DNA from: an uncultured Pelosinus sp.
GTDB lineage: Bacteria > Bacillota > Negativicutes > Sporomusales > Acetonemataceae
DNA length: 58,067 bases
Reading direction: 5' to 3'
Assembly: GCA_900542835.1 (NCBI GenBank)
Contig: UQPB01000019.1
Span: forward strand, 1 to 58,067
Each line of letters begins with the position of its first letter. Positions within the stretch are counted from its first letter, which is position 1. Of the stretch, positions 16,770 to 25,663 are shown in pieces. The notes below the pieces were generated by a model. That model was given only the letters and a program-made list of their open reading frames with translations. It was not told the origin of the DNA and made no database searches. Made by a program: the position numbers and the translations under genes.

Positions 16770-17821
16770 GACGCCCTGTCGCCGGGAAATACGATGAGAC
16801 GGCTAAAGTCAATGACCACCGGATCGCCTTCGCCATATTCGTGAAAGCTATTGCCTTTATCGATAACCCGCAGCATTTTTCCGCCGACCTGAATGCGAAT
16901 ATCGGTTGCATCGCCGAGATAGAAGCGATTGACAATCGTACCGGCGGCGCCGCGGCCGCTCCTGGCAATGCGGATCTGCTCCGGCCGCACGGCGACGACG
17001 CCTTTGCCACTGAAGCCGGCCTGATAGGAAAACTCCATGGCCAGCTCCGGCAGTGTAATCCGCCCGTCGGCGACATCGGCCTCGATAAAGTTGACCAGGC
17101 CGATAAAGTCGGCCACAATCTGATTGGCAGGATTTTCATAGATGACAGCCGGCTTGTCCGCCTGTTGAATAACGCCTGCGTTCATAACGATAATCCGGTC
17201 GGACATCGCCATGGCCTCTGCCTGATCATGGGTAACATAGATGACGGTGATACCCAGCTTTTTCTGCACTTCCAGAATCTCAAACCGCATGCTTTCCCGC
17301 AGCTTCGCATCGAGATTGCTCAACGGCTCGTCCAGCAGCAGCAGTCTCGGTTGCGCCACCAGCGCTCTGGCCAGGGCAACCCGCTGCTGCTGGCCGCCGG
17401 AAAGCTGATTGGGAAAGCGCTCGGCATATTGCTCCAGGTGAACCAGTTGCAGTGCTTTCATTGTTTTTTCCTGCAGGCTCTGCCGGTTAGTATTACGGAT
17501 TTTCAACGGATAGGCGACGTTGTCGAACACAGTCATATGCGGCCAGACCGCGTAGGACTGGAATACCATGCCGATATTGCGCTTTTCCGGCGGTACGAAT
17601 GTATTGACCCGCGATGAGCTGACAAGCTGATCGCCGATATAGATTTCGCCCGAACTGGCTTTTTCAAAACCGGCGATCATCCGCAGCATCGTCGTCTTGC
17701 CGCAGCCGGAAGGACCGAGAATGGAAACGAATTCCCCGTCCTGCACGGTTGCGGTAAAAGCGTTGACAGCCTTTACGTCACCGAACAGTTTTGTCACAGA
17801 TTCAATTCTTACTTCAGCCAC
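16766..17821 (-). CDS. ABC transporter ATP-binding protein (FbpC/PotA/UgpC-like)
   Basis: A 351-residue importer ATPase with Walker A GPSGCGKTT, the Q-loop FQSYAVWPHM, signature LSGGQQQR, Walker B LLLLDEPLSNLD, and a C-terminal regulatory TOBE domain after about residue 240. The start is GTG at 17821 with AAGGAG six bases upstream. It belongs with the permease and binding protein upstream. The family covers iron, thiosulfate, phosphonate and sugar-phosphate importers, so the ATPase alone does not define the substrate. Confidence 0.92.
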   Translation of the reverse strand: MAEVRIESVTKLFGDVKAVNAFTATVQDGEFVSILGPSGCGKTTMLRMIAGFEKASSGEIYIGDQLVSSSRVNTFVPPEKRNIGMVFQSYAVWPHMTVFDNVAYPLKIRNTNRQSLQEKTMKALQLVHLEQYAERFPNQLSGGQQQRVALARALVAQPRLLLLDEPLSNLDAKLRESMRFEILEVQKKLGITVIYVTHDQAEAMAMSDRIIVMNAGVIQQADKPAVIYENPANQIVADFIGLVNFIEADVADGRITLPELAMEFSYQAGFSGKGVVAVRPEQIRIARSGRGAAGTIVNRFYLGDATDIRIQVGGKMLRVIDKGNSFHEYGEGDPVVIDFSRLIVFPGDRAS

Positions 17822-17878
17822 ACTGTTTTCTCCTTTACAGTCAAATCCGGCTTTTGCCGCTTCCCGGGCAAGGCTGGC

Positions 17879-19564
17879 TCAAATGCTGATCTGGCCTTTG
17901 GACAGCTTGCGTAAAATAAGGTTGCCGATCAGAACAATCAGCAAAACAACCACCGCCAGCACCGAGGCATCCTGGGGATCGGCGTAGGTTTGCAGCTCGT
18001 ACAGCAGCACGCCTATGGTTTTCGTCTTCGCCCCATAGAGCAGAATCGACATAGTCAGCTCATAAAAAGACGGCATGAAGACCAAAAACCAGCCGGCGAC
18101 AATTGACGGCGAGATCAGCGGCAGCATAATATCCTTTAATGTCCGCAGCCAGCTGGCGCCGGAATTCAGGGCGGCCTCTTCCAGGGACACATGCACCTGG
18201 GTAAGCGAGGCGGCAATGGTCCGCACCGCCATTGTCAAATATTTCACCATATAAGCGACCACCAAAATCGTCATTGTTGAATAAAGATTGAGGCCAAATT
18301 CGCCGGAAAAGGTCAGAATCAGCGCTAAAGCAATGACAATACTGGGGGTCGCCCCGCCAAGCGTCGCCAGGCTGTCAGGCAGCCTGCGGCCCCTGACCCT
18401 GGTTTTTACCAGCAGGTAGGCGATCAGCAGGGCAATCAGGGTACAGACAGTAGCGGCTACGGCCGCGAGGATAAAGCTGTTCAGCAGCGGATCCATATAT
18501 TGATCGTTTTTGATTACAGCCAGCCAGTTGCGCAGCGTCATATTATCGAGAGTAATCGGCCGCGACAGCGATTTGATCAGCGATGTGACCAAAATGGAAC
18601 CCAGCGGCAAAATGACGGAGATAAACGCGTAGAAAGATACGGCCGCGGTAATCGGCCATTTCCAGATTCCCAGATCGACAACGCCGGGACGGGTGCTTTT
18701 ACCGCCGATGGTGACATACTCCTTGCGCGCCAGCAGCGCGGTCATGCCGTAGAGAATAGCGTTGGCGACCAGCATCAGCGAAACCGCCAGCGCGGTGGCC
18801 TCTTTGATCCCCTTGCCGGTTCCCATATAGACATAGGTTACGATCCGGGTCGTTAGTACCTCAATCTGGCCAGGCATGCCGATGATCGCAGGAATGCCGA
18901 ACGCCGAGCCAACGCCGATAAACACCAGTACACCACCGGCTACGATGCTCGGCAGCATCAACGGCAGCGTCACGCGCAGCAGGGTGGAGAGAGGCGATGC
19001 GCCCGCTATCCGCGAGGCTTCCTCCAGACTGGGATCCATTTTCTCCAGCGCGCGGGAAATGGCGATAAACGCAAACGGCAGGTGAAAAATCGTCATACAC
19101 CAGATCAGACCGCTCATTGTATAAATATCAAACGGCGCGGCCGCCAGGCCGAACACCCGTACCAGCCAGTCATTGAGGTAGCCGGCGTTGGGACTGAGCA
19201 GTTGCGTCCAGGCAATAGCCCCGACATAGGGAGGGATCATATAGGTTGCGACAAACAGCGTACGAAATGTCCCCCGGGCCGGCAGATTGGTCCTGCCAAC
19301 CAGCCAGGCCAGCGGAAAGGCGATTACCACGCTGGCCAGAGTACTTAAAAGCGATACTTGAAACGTATTGATGAACGCGCGCAGATTGACGGCATTGCCA
19401 TAAACAGCCCGGTAATTTTCAACGCTCCAGCCATCGTCGACGGCAAAGCTGCGCAGCACCAAATACAGCATCGGCAAAACGGTAAAGATGACCAGAACAG
19501 CGACAGCCATGGCGATAACAGACCATTTGGCGTCAAGCCCCGGCAGCGTAAAACGTTTTTCCAC
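17879..19564 (-). CDS. ABC transporter permease, two fused permease halves (FbpB/AfuB-like)
   Basis: A 561-residue membrane protein with about twelve hydrophobic segments arranged as two homologous halves. Each half carries the EAA loop that contacts the ATPase: LEEASRIAGASPLSTLLRVT near residue 178 and LEEAALNSGASWLRTLKDI near 460. The start is GTG at 19564. A perfect hairpin lies between this gene and the binding-protein gene and may lower permease expression relative to the binding protein. Confidence 0.92.
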   Translation of the reverse strand: MEKRFTLPGLDAKWSVIAMAVAVLVIFTVLPMLYLVLRSFAVDDGWSVENYRAVYGNAVNLRAFINTFQVSLLSTLASVVIAFPLAWLVGRTNLPARGTFRTLFVATYMIPPYVGAIAWTQLLSPNAGYLNDWLVRVFGLAAAPFDIYTMSGLIWCMTIFHLPFAFIAISRALEKMDPSLEEASRIAGASPLSTLLRVTLPLMLPSIVAGGVLVFIGVGSAFGIPAIIGMPGQIEVLTTRIVTYVYMGTGKGIKEATALAVSLMLVANAILYGMTALLARKEYVTIGGKSTRPGVVDLGIWKWPITAAVSFYAFISVILPLGSILVTSLIKSLSRPITLDNMTLRNWLAVIKNDQYMDPLLNSFILAAVAATVCTLIALLIAYLLVKTRVRGRRLPDSLATLGGATPSIVIALALILTFSGEFGLNLYSTMTILVVAYMVKYLTMAVRTIAASLTQVHVSLEEAALNSGASWLRTLKDIMLPLISPSIVAGWFLVFMPSFYELTMSILLYGAKTKTIGVLLYELQTYADPQDASVLAVVVLLIVLIGNLILRKLSKGQISI

Positions 19565-19612
19565 GTTAGCCCCCCATTAGTGAGTGAAAAAATTCCCACT
19601 CTCAGAGCGTCA

Positions 19613-19643
19613 GGAAAAGATCCATCACACGATGGATCTTTCC
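19613..19643 (-). terminator. Attenuating hairpin between binding-protein and permease genes
   Basis: GATCCATC and GATGGATC with flanking GGAAA/TTTCC form a stem with a four-base loop, followed by a short T stretch on the minus strand. Partial termination or RNA-end protection at this place is common in ABC import operons. Confidence 0.6.
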
Positions 19644-19669
19644 TCTGCCCTGTCATAAATTTTAATCAC

Positions 19670-20704
19670 TTATTTTTCGAGAACTTTAGCCCGGAAGGTT
19701 TCCTTTACCTGCTCATTTTCTTTAGACAGTTTTCCCCAGTCAGGAATATTTCCCTTGCCGGCAAAGCTGCTGAGAGCAGGCGCGCCTTTGGGAGCGCCGA
19801 CATCATCGCGGACGGAGTGCATCCAGCCCTTGACAATCGCTTCCTGTCCTTCTTTGGAAAGCCACCAGTCAAGCACTTTCTTCGCCAGCTCCTGGTTCTG
19901 GCTGGCGTTAAAGATCGCTACCGGACTGGGAATAACAACTGTGCCGTCTTCCGGATAGACAACTTTGACCGGCTCACCTTTATCAGCCATCTTCAAAATG
20001 TTTTCTTCCAGGATAATAACTGCGTAATATTCGCCGCGGACCAGCTTATTCTGTACCGCCGAATTGCCTTCTTCCACTTTCAGGCCATTGGCTTTAAGCT
20101 GTTCGAAATACTGCCAGCCGTAGGTGTCCTTGAGAACACCGGCAAACACATAGGCGGTGCCGGACAGCAGCGGGCTGGGCATGGCAATGCGCCCCTTCCA
20201 TTTCGGGTCCAAAAGATCCTTAAACGATTTGGGCGCATCTTCCGGCTTCACCTTGGCCGTATTGTAGGCAATAATCATATTGCTGACGCGGACGCCGGTC
20301 CAATAGCCGTCTTTGTCCTTATTCAGCTTTACATCCTTGCGGTTGGGAGAGTCGTATTTGAGCAGCAGGTTCTTCTCCTGCAGAGTGAGATAATAGGAGG
20401 GATCGGCCACCATCAGCAGATCGGCGGAAATTTTATTTGCTTCAATTTCACCGGCTACTTTGGCCATGACTTTCTCAGTTCCGGCCTGAAACCATTCGAT
20501 TTCAACATCAGGGAACGCTTTCTTCAGAGCGGGTTTGACACTTTCAATAATGTCGGGATAAATAGATGTGTAGATCATCAACTTACCTTTGCCGGCGTCT
20601 GCCGCTTTCGGCTTCTCCCCATCCTTGCCGCAGCCGCCAAGAATGCCGGCCGTAAACACCAGAACCACAAGCAGAGCCAGCAATCCTACCAGACGTTTTT
20701 TCAA
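19670..20704 (-). CDS. ABC transporter substrate-binding lipoprotein (FbpA/AfuA-like)
   Basis: A 344-residue lipoprotein. A basic start and hydrophobic stretch lead to the lipobox AGILGGC with the lipidated Cys25. The body (MIYTSIYPDIIESVKPAL, ADLLMVADPSYY, DLLDPKWKGRIAMPSP) is typical of the ferric/thiosulfate/phosphonate/hexose-phosphate binding cluster. The tyrosine pair used by ferric-binding proteins is not evident. The start is TTG at 20704 with GGAG six bases away. With a phosphatase in the operon and glycerol genes on both sides, a phosphorylated organic solute is more likely than iron, but this is inference. Confidence 0.88.
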   Translation of the reverse strand: MKKRLVGLLALLVVLVFTAGILGGCGKDGEKPKAADAGKGKLMIYTSIYPDIIESVKPALKKAFPDVEIEWFQAGTEKVMAKVAGEIEANKISADLLMVADPSYYLTLQEKNLLLKYDSPNRKDVKLNKDKDGYWTGVRVSNMIIAYNTAKVKPEDAPKSFKDLLDPKWKGRIAMPSPLLSGTAYVFAGVLKDTYGWQYFEQLKANGLKVEEGNSAVQNKLVRGEYYAVIILEENILKMADKGEPVKVVYPEDGTVVIPSPVAIFNASQNQELAKKVLDWWLSKEGQEAIVKGWMHSVRDDVGAPKGAPALSSFAGKGNIPDWGKLSKENEQVKETFRAKVLEK

Positions 20705-20895
20705 GTTTCTCTCCTCCTCTTTTTCGGCATAACCCGGGAGTCAGCTGCTATGAACCCGCCACCTCCTCTGTTTGGCGCCTGATGGCAAAACTCGCCAGGC
20801 CATAACAACTCTGATGTTCTACACTACTGGCTAAAAATCCTGTAAATGTGCTACCACAAATCATGCCGTTAGGAGAAAAAAATCCACATCCGAAC

Positions 20896-21270
20896 TTAGG
20901 CGTCGCGGCTGGCGACAATATCGACCCCCAGGCCAAGAATATTGCCGGCAATCACATCTCCCGCCTTGACCGGCGCCTGAACCTCCACCGCCGCCAGACA
21001 ACGAACACAGGCAAAAATTTTATCTTTCGGCAGCGGCTGCCGGGAAACGACCGGCAGCAAATGCAACCGGCTGCCGTGCAGCTTTACGGTGGTTGTCAGC
21101 ATTCGCTTTGGGGCGGTAATTTCACTTTTAGCGTAAGCGCGGCCGCGCTCACAGGTAAAGCCGACCATGCTGATAATCTTGCCGTCGGCAATTTCCACCG
21201 TGCCGGAGCAGCCCATCGGGCAGACGATGCAGCTTAGCCCGCGGCTAACCGTTCCTGTTTGTTGCGTCAT
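20896..21270 (-). CDS. DUF1667 cysteine-rich protein, partner of the GlpA-like dehydrogenase
   Basis: A 124-residue protein with six cysteines, including CIVCPMGC near residue 14, CERGRAY and CVRCL, which may bind iron-sulfur or zinc. The combination of a GlpA-like flavoprotein, an FAD/NAD oxidoreductase and DUF1667 recurs in Firmicutes and Thermotoga. Its ATG at 21270 overlaps the previous stop as ATGA and has GGAGG upstream. It may link electrons from glycerol 3-phosphate to a carrier, in place of the membrane subunit GlpC. Confidence 0.85.
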   Translation of the reverse strand: MTQQTGTVSRGLSCIVCPMGCSGTVEIADGKIISMVGFTCERGRAYAKSEITAPKRMLTTTVKLHGSRLHLLPVVSRQPLPKDKIFACVRCLAAVEVQAPVKAGDVIAGNILGLGVDIVASRDA

Positions 21271-22547
21271 AGCTGTTCTCCCTCCTGCGGCAGCAATTCC
21301 GCGATAATCTCGCTGTTGCTGCCATTGCATTTAGCCGCCGCAATATCGGCGACAATCATTTCTCCCGGCTTGGCGACAGGCAGCCGGCGTTCCGCCAGCA
21401 CGGAACCGTTGGCGGTTATCCGCAGCAGCGGCCGCAGCAGCGGCTCTTGCGCCCGCATAAACAGCCTGACCTTATCGTCCCGGCCGTTCAGGCTGATTTG
21501 CTGCGGCACCGCCGTCCGGATCCCCCGGCCGGCTTTGACAGGGATAACGGTTTCCGCCTGCGGCAGGCTGCCGGCCGCGTACAGGGCGGCGCTGCGGCCG
21601 GCAATATCGCCTTCTTCCGAAACAAAATCGACCAGATCGTGCACATGCACGACATTGCCGGCGGCAAAAAAGCCGCTGATACAGGTCTGGCGGTTTTGAT
21701 CCACCAGCGGGCCGCTGGTCAGGCCGTCCAGACAAATGTTCATTGCCCGCGACAGCTCGTTCTCCGGGATCAGGCCGACGGAAAGCAGCAGACAGTCGCA
21801 CGGCAGCTCGAATTCGGAACCGGGAACAACACAGCGGCCGGCATCAACAGCGGCTACCGTGACGCCGCTCACCCGCTCACGGCCATGGACAAAGGTTATC
21901 GTATGCGACAGGTACAGCGGAATCGAGAAATCCTCCAGGCACTGCACGACATTGCGGGTCAGGCCGTTGGAGAACGGCATCAGTTCGACCACGCCCTGAA
22001 CGCGGGCCCCCTCCAGCGTCATCCGCCGCGCCATGATTAAGCCGATATCGCCGGAGCCTAAAATGACAATATTTTTGCCGGGCAGGTATCCCTCCATATT
22101 GACCATCCGCTGTGCCGCGCCGGCGGTAAATACACCGGCCGGCCGGCCGCCGGGAATCCGGATCGCGCCACGGGTGCGCTCGCGGCAGCCCATCGCCAGG
22201 ACAACCGCTTTAGCGGCGATTTCAACAACCCCTTGCGTTGGACTGACTGCCCACAGTGCCTTGTCAGGCGTAACCTCAAGCACCATAGCTTCCGTCAGCA
22301 CCGTAATATCGGCGTCGGCTTGCACCATCTGCACGAACCGTGAGGCGTAACCCGGTCCCGTCAGCTCCTCCCGGAAGCGGTGCAGGCCAAAGCCGTTGTG
22401 GATGCACTGCTGCAAAATCCCGCCCAGCTCTACGTCACGCTCCAGAATGACGACCTTGCCGGCTCCGTGCTTGCGGGCACTGAGCGCTGCCGCCATGCCG
22501 GCAGGCCCGCCGCCGATAATGGCGACATCAAAATTCAGTTTATTCAC
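21267..22547 (-). CDS. FAD/NAD(P)-binding oxidoreductase subunit of the GlpA-like complex
   Basis: A 426-residue flavoprotein with the FAD motif IIGGGPAGMAAALSA at the N-terminus, a second dinucleotide motif VILGSGDIGLIMAR near 170, and the FAD-closing segment GFFAAGNVVHVHDLVD near 300. It is intermediate in type between GlpB and nitrite-reductase/thioredoxin-reductase-like oxidoreductases. The GTG start overlaps the dehydrogenase gene by eight bases. It likely moves electrons between the dehydrogenase flavin and a pyridine nucleotide or other acceptor. Confidence 0.88.
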   Translation of the reverse strand: MNKLNFDVAIIGGGPAGMAAALSARKHGAGKVVILERDVELGGILQQCIHNGFGLHRFREELTGPGYASRFVQMVQADADITVLTEAMVLEVTPDKALWAVSPTQGVVEIAAKAVVLAMGCRERTRGAIRIPGGRPAGVFTAGAAQRMVNMEGYLPGKNIVILGSGDIGLIMARRMTLEGARVQGVVELMPFSNGLTRNVVQCLEDFSIPLYLSHTITFVHGRERVSGVTVAAVDAGRCVVPGSEFELPCDCLLLSVGLIPENELSRAMNICLDGLTSGPLVDQNRQTCISGFFAAGNVVHVHDLVDFVSEEGDIAGRSAALYAAGSLPQAETVIPVKAGRGIRTAVPQQISLNGRDDKVRLFMRAQEPLLRPLLRITANGSVLAERRLPVAKPGEMIVADIAAAKCNGSNSEIIAELLPQEGEQL

Positions 22548-24012
22548 GATCAGTCACCTCGCAGCTTCCCGGCATTTTATCGACAAACAGATAAGAATCA
22601 ATACTGTCCTTGCGCACCTGGGTCAACGGAAGCTCAAGCTCTCTCGCCAGAATCGCCGCGACCCTGGGGCCGCAAAAGCCGCCCTGACAGCGGCCGCTGC
22701 CAGCGCGTACCCGCCGCTTTACACCGTCAACAGTTCTGGCACCGCAGGGAGCATGGATAGCCTCGACAATTTCCGCTTCCGTCACCGTTTCACAGCGGCA
22801 AATAATCCGTCCATAGCGGGGATCGGCTTCGATCAGGCGGGTCCGCTGCGGCCAGCTTAATTCCCCGAAAAGCGGCCTGGCCGGATTAACGGCAACAAAC
22901 CCGGTTTTTTCCCGCTGTTCAAGTCCGGCCTCCCGCAGCAGGTCACAGACAACCAGCGCGATTGCCGGCGCTGCCGTCAGGCCGGGCGATTGAATGCCGG
23001 CGGCATGGATCAAACCGCCGACGCCCGATTCGCGCAGAATAAAATCACCATCGCCGGCAGCGGCCCGCAAGCCGGAAAACTGCGTGATCGCCGCCGCCAG
23101 CGGCAGGTCGGGCAGCAGGTTCCTGGCGCCGCTGATGATCCGGTCCATGCCGGCGACAGTTGCGGCGGTATCGCTTTTGTCATCAACATCCTGCGCGTCC
23201 GGACCGATGAACAGATTGCCGTGTACAGTCGGCGAGATCAGCACCCCCTTTGAAATCGGGTCGGGGGTGGGAAAGATCACGCTGTTCACCAGGCCGCCCA
23301 CTGACCGGTCGAACAAAATATACTCACCCTTGCGGGCTTTGATACTAAAGCTGTCGTCGCCGGCCATGCGGGCGATATCATCGGCCATCACACCGGCGGC
23401 ATTGACAATGTAGCGGGTCTTTATCGTTCCCCGTTCCGTCCGGACGCCGCTGACGCGGCCGGCCTCCAACTCGATGCCCAGCGCCGCAGTCTCCCGCAGC
23501 ACGACCGCCCCGTTGCGGATGGCGTTTTCCGCAAAGGCGAAGGTTGCGCCAAAGGGACAGATAATGCCGGCCGTTGGCGCCCAGAGCGCTCCGGCGACGC
23601 TGCCGTCCAGGTTAGGCTCCCGTTCCAGCAATTCCGCCTGCGACAATAACGCCAGTCCGGGAACGCCGTTTTGCCGGCCGCGTTCAAGCAGCTGCTCCAG
23701 AACCTTGAGGTCGGCCGCGTGCCTCGCCACAACCAGCGAACCGGTCCACTTGATATGCAGCCGCAGTTCCTCCTCCATCTGGTGGTAAAGCGCATTTCCC
23801 TGTACATTAAGCCGTCCTTTCCAGGTTCCCGGTTTCGCGTCAAACCCGGCATGCAGAATCGCGCTGTTGGCTTTGGAGGTCCCCATTGCCACGTCGGTTT
23901 CCGCCTCCAGCAGCACGATGTCCAATTGATAACGGGACAATTCGCGGGCAATGGCGGCCCCAACTATACCGCCGCCGATAATCACCACGTCCGCCTGCTT
24001 CATATTCGTCAC
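22540..24012 (-). CDS. FAD-dependent glycerol-3-phosphate dehydrogenase, GlpA-like, with BFD [2Fe-2S] domain
   Basis: Oxidises sn-glycerol 3-phosphate to DHAP. The 490-residue protein has the FAD motif VIIGGGIVGAAIARELSRY at the start, a DAO-type body, and a C-terminal bacterioferritin-associated-ferredoxin-like domain with CRCE near 400 and CQGGFC near 440, predicted to hold a [2Fe-2S] cluster. I choose the GTG at 24012 because GGAGG lies about eight bases upstream; the open frame continues to 24186 only through the regulatory leader. The GlpP terminator leader directly upstream supports a glycerol-3-phosphate substrate. Confidence 0.88.
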   Translation of the reverse strand: MTNMKQADVVIIGGGIVGAAIARELSRYQLDIVLLEAETDVAMGTSKANSAILHAGFDAKPGTWKGRLNVQGNALYHQMEEELRLHIKWTGSLVVARHAADLKVLEQLLERGRQNGVPGLALLSQAELLEREPNLDGSVAGALWAPTAGIICPFGATFAFAENAIRNGAVVLRETAALGIELEAGRVSGVRTERGTIKTRYIVNAAGVMADDIARMAGDDSFSIKARKGEYILFDRSVGGLVNSVIFPTPDPISKGVLISPTVHGNLFIGPDAQDVDDKSDTAATVAGMDRIISGARNLLPDLPLAAAITQFSGLRAAAGDGDFILRESGVGGLIHAAGIQSPGLTAAPAIALVVCDLLREAGLEQREKTGFVAVNPARPLFGELSWPQRTRLIEADPRYGRIICRCETVTEAEIVEAIHAPCGARTVDGVKRRVRAGSGRCQGGFCGPRVAAILARELELPLTQVRKDSIDSYLFVDKMPGSCEVTDRE

Positions 24013-24064
24013 GCTTTCACTCCTCCTGCGCCGGCGGCGCGGCCGCCGGCTGTTAATCCGGACG

Positions 24065-24129
24065 AAAAAAAGAAGCCAAACTAACCCCGCCGTACGGGGA
24101 AAGCCTGGACTTCTCTTCATCTCTCGTCC
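24065..24129 (-). promoter_or_regulatory. GlpP antitermination leader of the glycerol-3-phosphate dehydrogenase operon
   Basis: The minus strand carries GGACGAGAGATGAAGAGAAG followed by TCCA (24106-24129) whose last part is also the first arm of a terminator; CCCCG/CGGGG and TTGGCTTCT close the stem, and seven T residues follow (to 24065). It nearly duplicates the glpF leader at 11017-11082. GlpP with glycerol 3-phosphate would prevent the stem and allow readthrough. Confidence 0.9.
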
Positions 24130-24233
24130 CAATATCCACTTGCCTATTGCATCATATTCAACAGCCGCCCGTGCAATCCTTCCCAATTGGCGGCAAAGAT
24201 TACGTTATTTAATTCACGATCCGCCGCTGACGC

Positions 24234-24809
24234 TCACTTCATTGTCCAGAGGCTCCTTTGGCTGCTGCTGACCGCGCCAATGCCGCTGGCCAGAGCCTGC
24301 CGCACCTCCTCCTCGGTAAATACCAGACCACCGCCCAGAACCGGTACGCCGGTGGCTTGAGCGAGACGGTCGACGACCGAAGCCGGAACGGTGGCGGGCA
24401 GGACTTCAATAATGTCGGGAGTAAACGACTTTAACAAATGCAGACCGTGCTTCAGCGCCTCCGAATCCATAAGAAACAGACGCTGCACGACCAGCATCCC
24501 TTCCTCCCTGGCACATTTGGCCAGATGCGACTTGGTAGTGATCAGCGAATTGATGCCCAGCCGGGCCAGCATTTTAATGCCGGCCCGGTCTTTTCCGACC
24601 CCTTCAAGCAAATCCAAATGAACAAGCAGCCGCTTATCATGCCGCTGCGCCTCGGCAAGCAGTCCGGGCAAAACATTGATATCGCCAAATAACAAAATGA
24701 CGCTGGGACCATAGACATGGCTAAGCACATAGCGGTAGTCCTCATAACTCCTGACCGCGGGAATAACCGGGCCGTCGCATAAAAGGCCGAGAAGTTGCTG
24801 ATGATTCAT
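24234..24809 (-). CDS. glpP: Glycerol-3-phosphate-responsive antiterminator
   Basis: A 191-residue TIM-barrel-like protein of the GlpP family. It binds glycerol 3-phosphate and then glp leader RNA to stop premature termination. Typical segments are GPVIPAVRSYEDY at the start, LLFGDI near 45, LLVHLDLLEG near 70, GINSLITTKSHLAK near 95, and PVLGGGLVFTEEEV near 165. The start is ATG at 24809 with AAGGG upstream; an in-frame extension to 24866 is less likely. Two predicted target leaders lie in this window, one directly downstream. Confidence 0.93.
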   Translation of the reverse strand: MNHQQLLGLLCDGPVIPAVRSYEDYRYVLSHVYGPSVILLFGDINVLPGLLAEAQRHDKRLLVHLDLLEGVGKDRAGIKMLARLGINSLITTKSHLAKCAREEGMLVVQRLFLMDSEALKHGLHLLKSFTPDIIEVLPATVPASVVDRLAQATGVPVLGGGLVFTEEEVRQALASGIGAVSSSQRSLWTMK

Positions 24810-24980
24810 CGTCTCATACCCTTTTCCCCATTTTTCTGTTGCTCCCAGGTAGCTATAGTTTAACATAGATTGCCAAATCTGCCCAGCATTTGCCCGCTAA
24901 AGCCGCCGAAAACGCCCGGACTTAAGCTGTTTATTTACCCAAAGGCCTGCCGCTTTGTCCGCAGCTTTTTGTCCGCAACA

Positions 24981-25010
24981 TTGACAATGCCGCGAAGCAA
25001 TCTATATAAT
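24981..25010 (+). promoter_or_regulatory. Sigma-A promoter upstream of the small conserved gene
   Basis: Perfect TTGACA (24981-24986) and TATAAT (25005-25010) with an 18-base spacer, 24 bases before the start codon of the following gene. Confidence 0.85.
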
Positions 25011-25033
25011 AAAGGCAAAGTGAGGTGTCGGCA

Positions 25034-25432
25034 ATGCAGGATGACAAATGCTGCTATCAGTTCCAACAAGCTGTTGACGAATATCTGATTCGCCATCGCA
25101 GTATCTTTGATGTACTGACGAAATTTCAGGAAGCGGCAGCCAGGGTCAACAGAGCTTACGCCAAGGCCGTGACCGAATGCGGCTGTGTCACAATTGAAGC
25201 CGGCCGTCAGATGGTGCCTGAGGAAGCGGAGTTTTGCCAATTACGAAAATATATGTCCACACATACGTCCGGCCTGCCCTGTGCCCAGTGCCGCGAGATC
25301 ATTGCCAGAGAAATCGGCCGCAGCATGTTTTACCAGGCGGCTCTCTGCAATCTGGCCGGCCTCAATATCCGGGATATCATGGAAGAAGAGCATAATAACC
25401 TTAAAACGCTGGGGATCTTTCATTTATCCTGA
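25034..25432 (+). CDS. Small conserved Firmicutes protein of unknown function
   Basis: A 132-residue soluble protein with eight cysteines, including adjacent Cys6-Cys7, CGC, and CAQC. The first half is helical (FDVLTKFQEAAARVNRAYAKAVTECGC) and the end reads LNIRDIMEEEHNNLKTLGIFHLS. It resembles short proteins often annotated as DUF1573 in clostridia, but I recall this only from general pattern and do not rely on it. The ATG at 25034 has GAGGTG upstream, and a perfect promoter precedes it. It is a single-gene transcript reading away from glpP; the context gives no role. Confidence 0.75.
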   Translation: MQDDKCCYQFQQAVDEYLIRHRSIFDVLTKFQEAAARVNRAYAKAVTECGCVTIEAGRQMVPEEAEFCQLRKYMSTHTSGLPCAQCREIIAREIGRSMFYQAALCNLAGLNIRDIMEEEHNNLKTLGIFHLS

Positions 25433-25663
25433 CTGCTCACCTAGCCCCGGTTGATTATTTTTTGCGCGCCATCAGGCGCGCATTTTGTTTGTCCGCACAT
25501 AAAATGCACCTTCCCGGTTACGCTAATACTGGCTGTTGCAAAAGAACGCAAAGAGCGCTTCTGCGAAGCTATGCTCGTGGCCTCTGCGATCAACGCTTTC
25601 CCGCATTCCGGGCTTTTGCGGCAACTCCATTCGCGATTAGAATCCATGCAGCGAGGTGCAACT

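Noticed and set aside
16766..20704. Ferric iron ABC importer
   Set aside because: The family resemblance alone suggests it, but the tyrosine iron ligands are not evident and the phosphatase and glycerol context point to a phosphorylated solute. Left open.
24013..24186. N-terminal extension of the GlpA-like dehydrogenase
   Set aside because: The extension is the translated GlpP leader and terminator; a GTG with a good ribosome site gives the normal family start.
25451..25663. Upstream extension of the SpoIIP-like gene
   Set aside because: It places non-signal sequence before a clear signal peptide and has no ribosome site.
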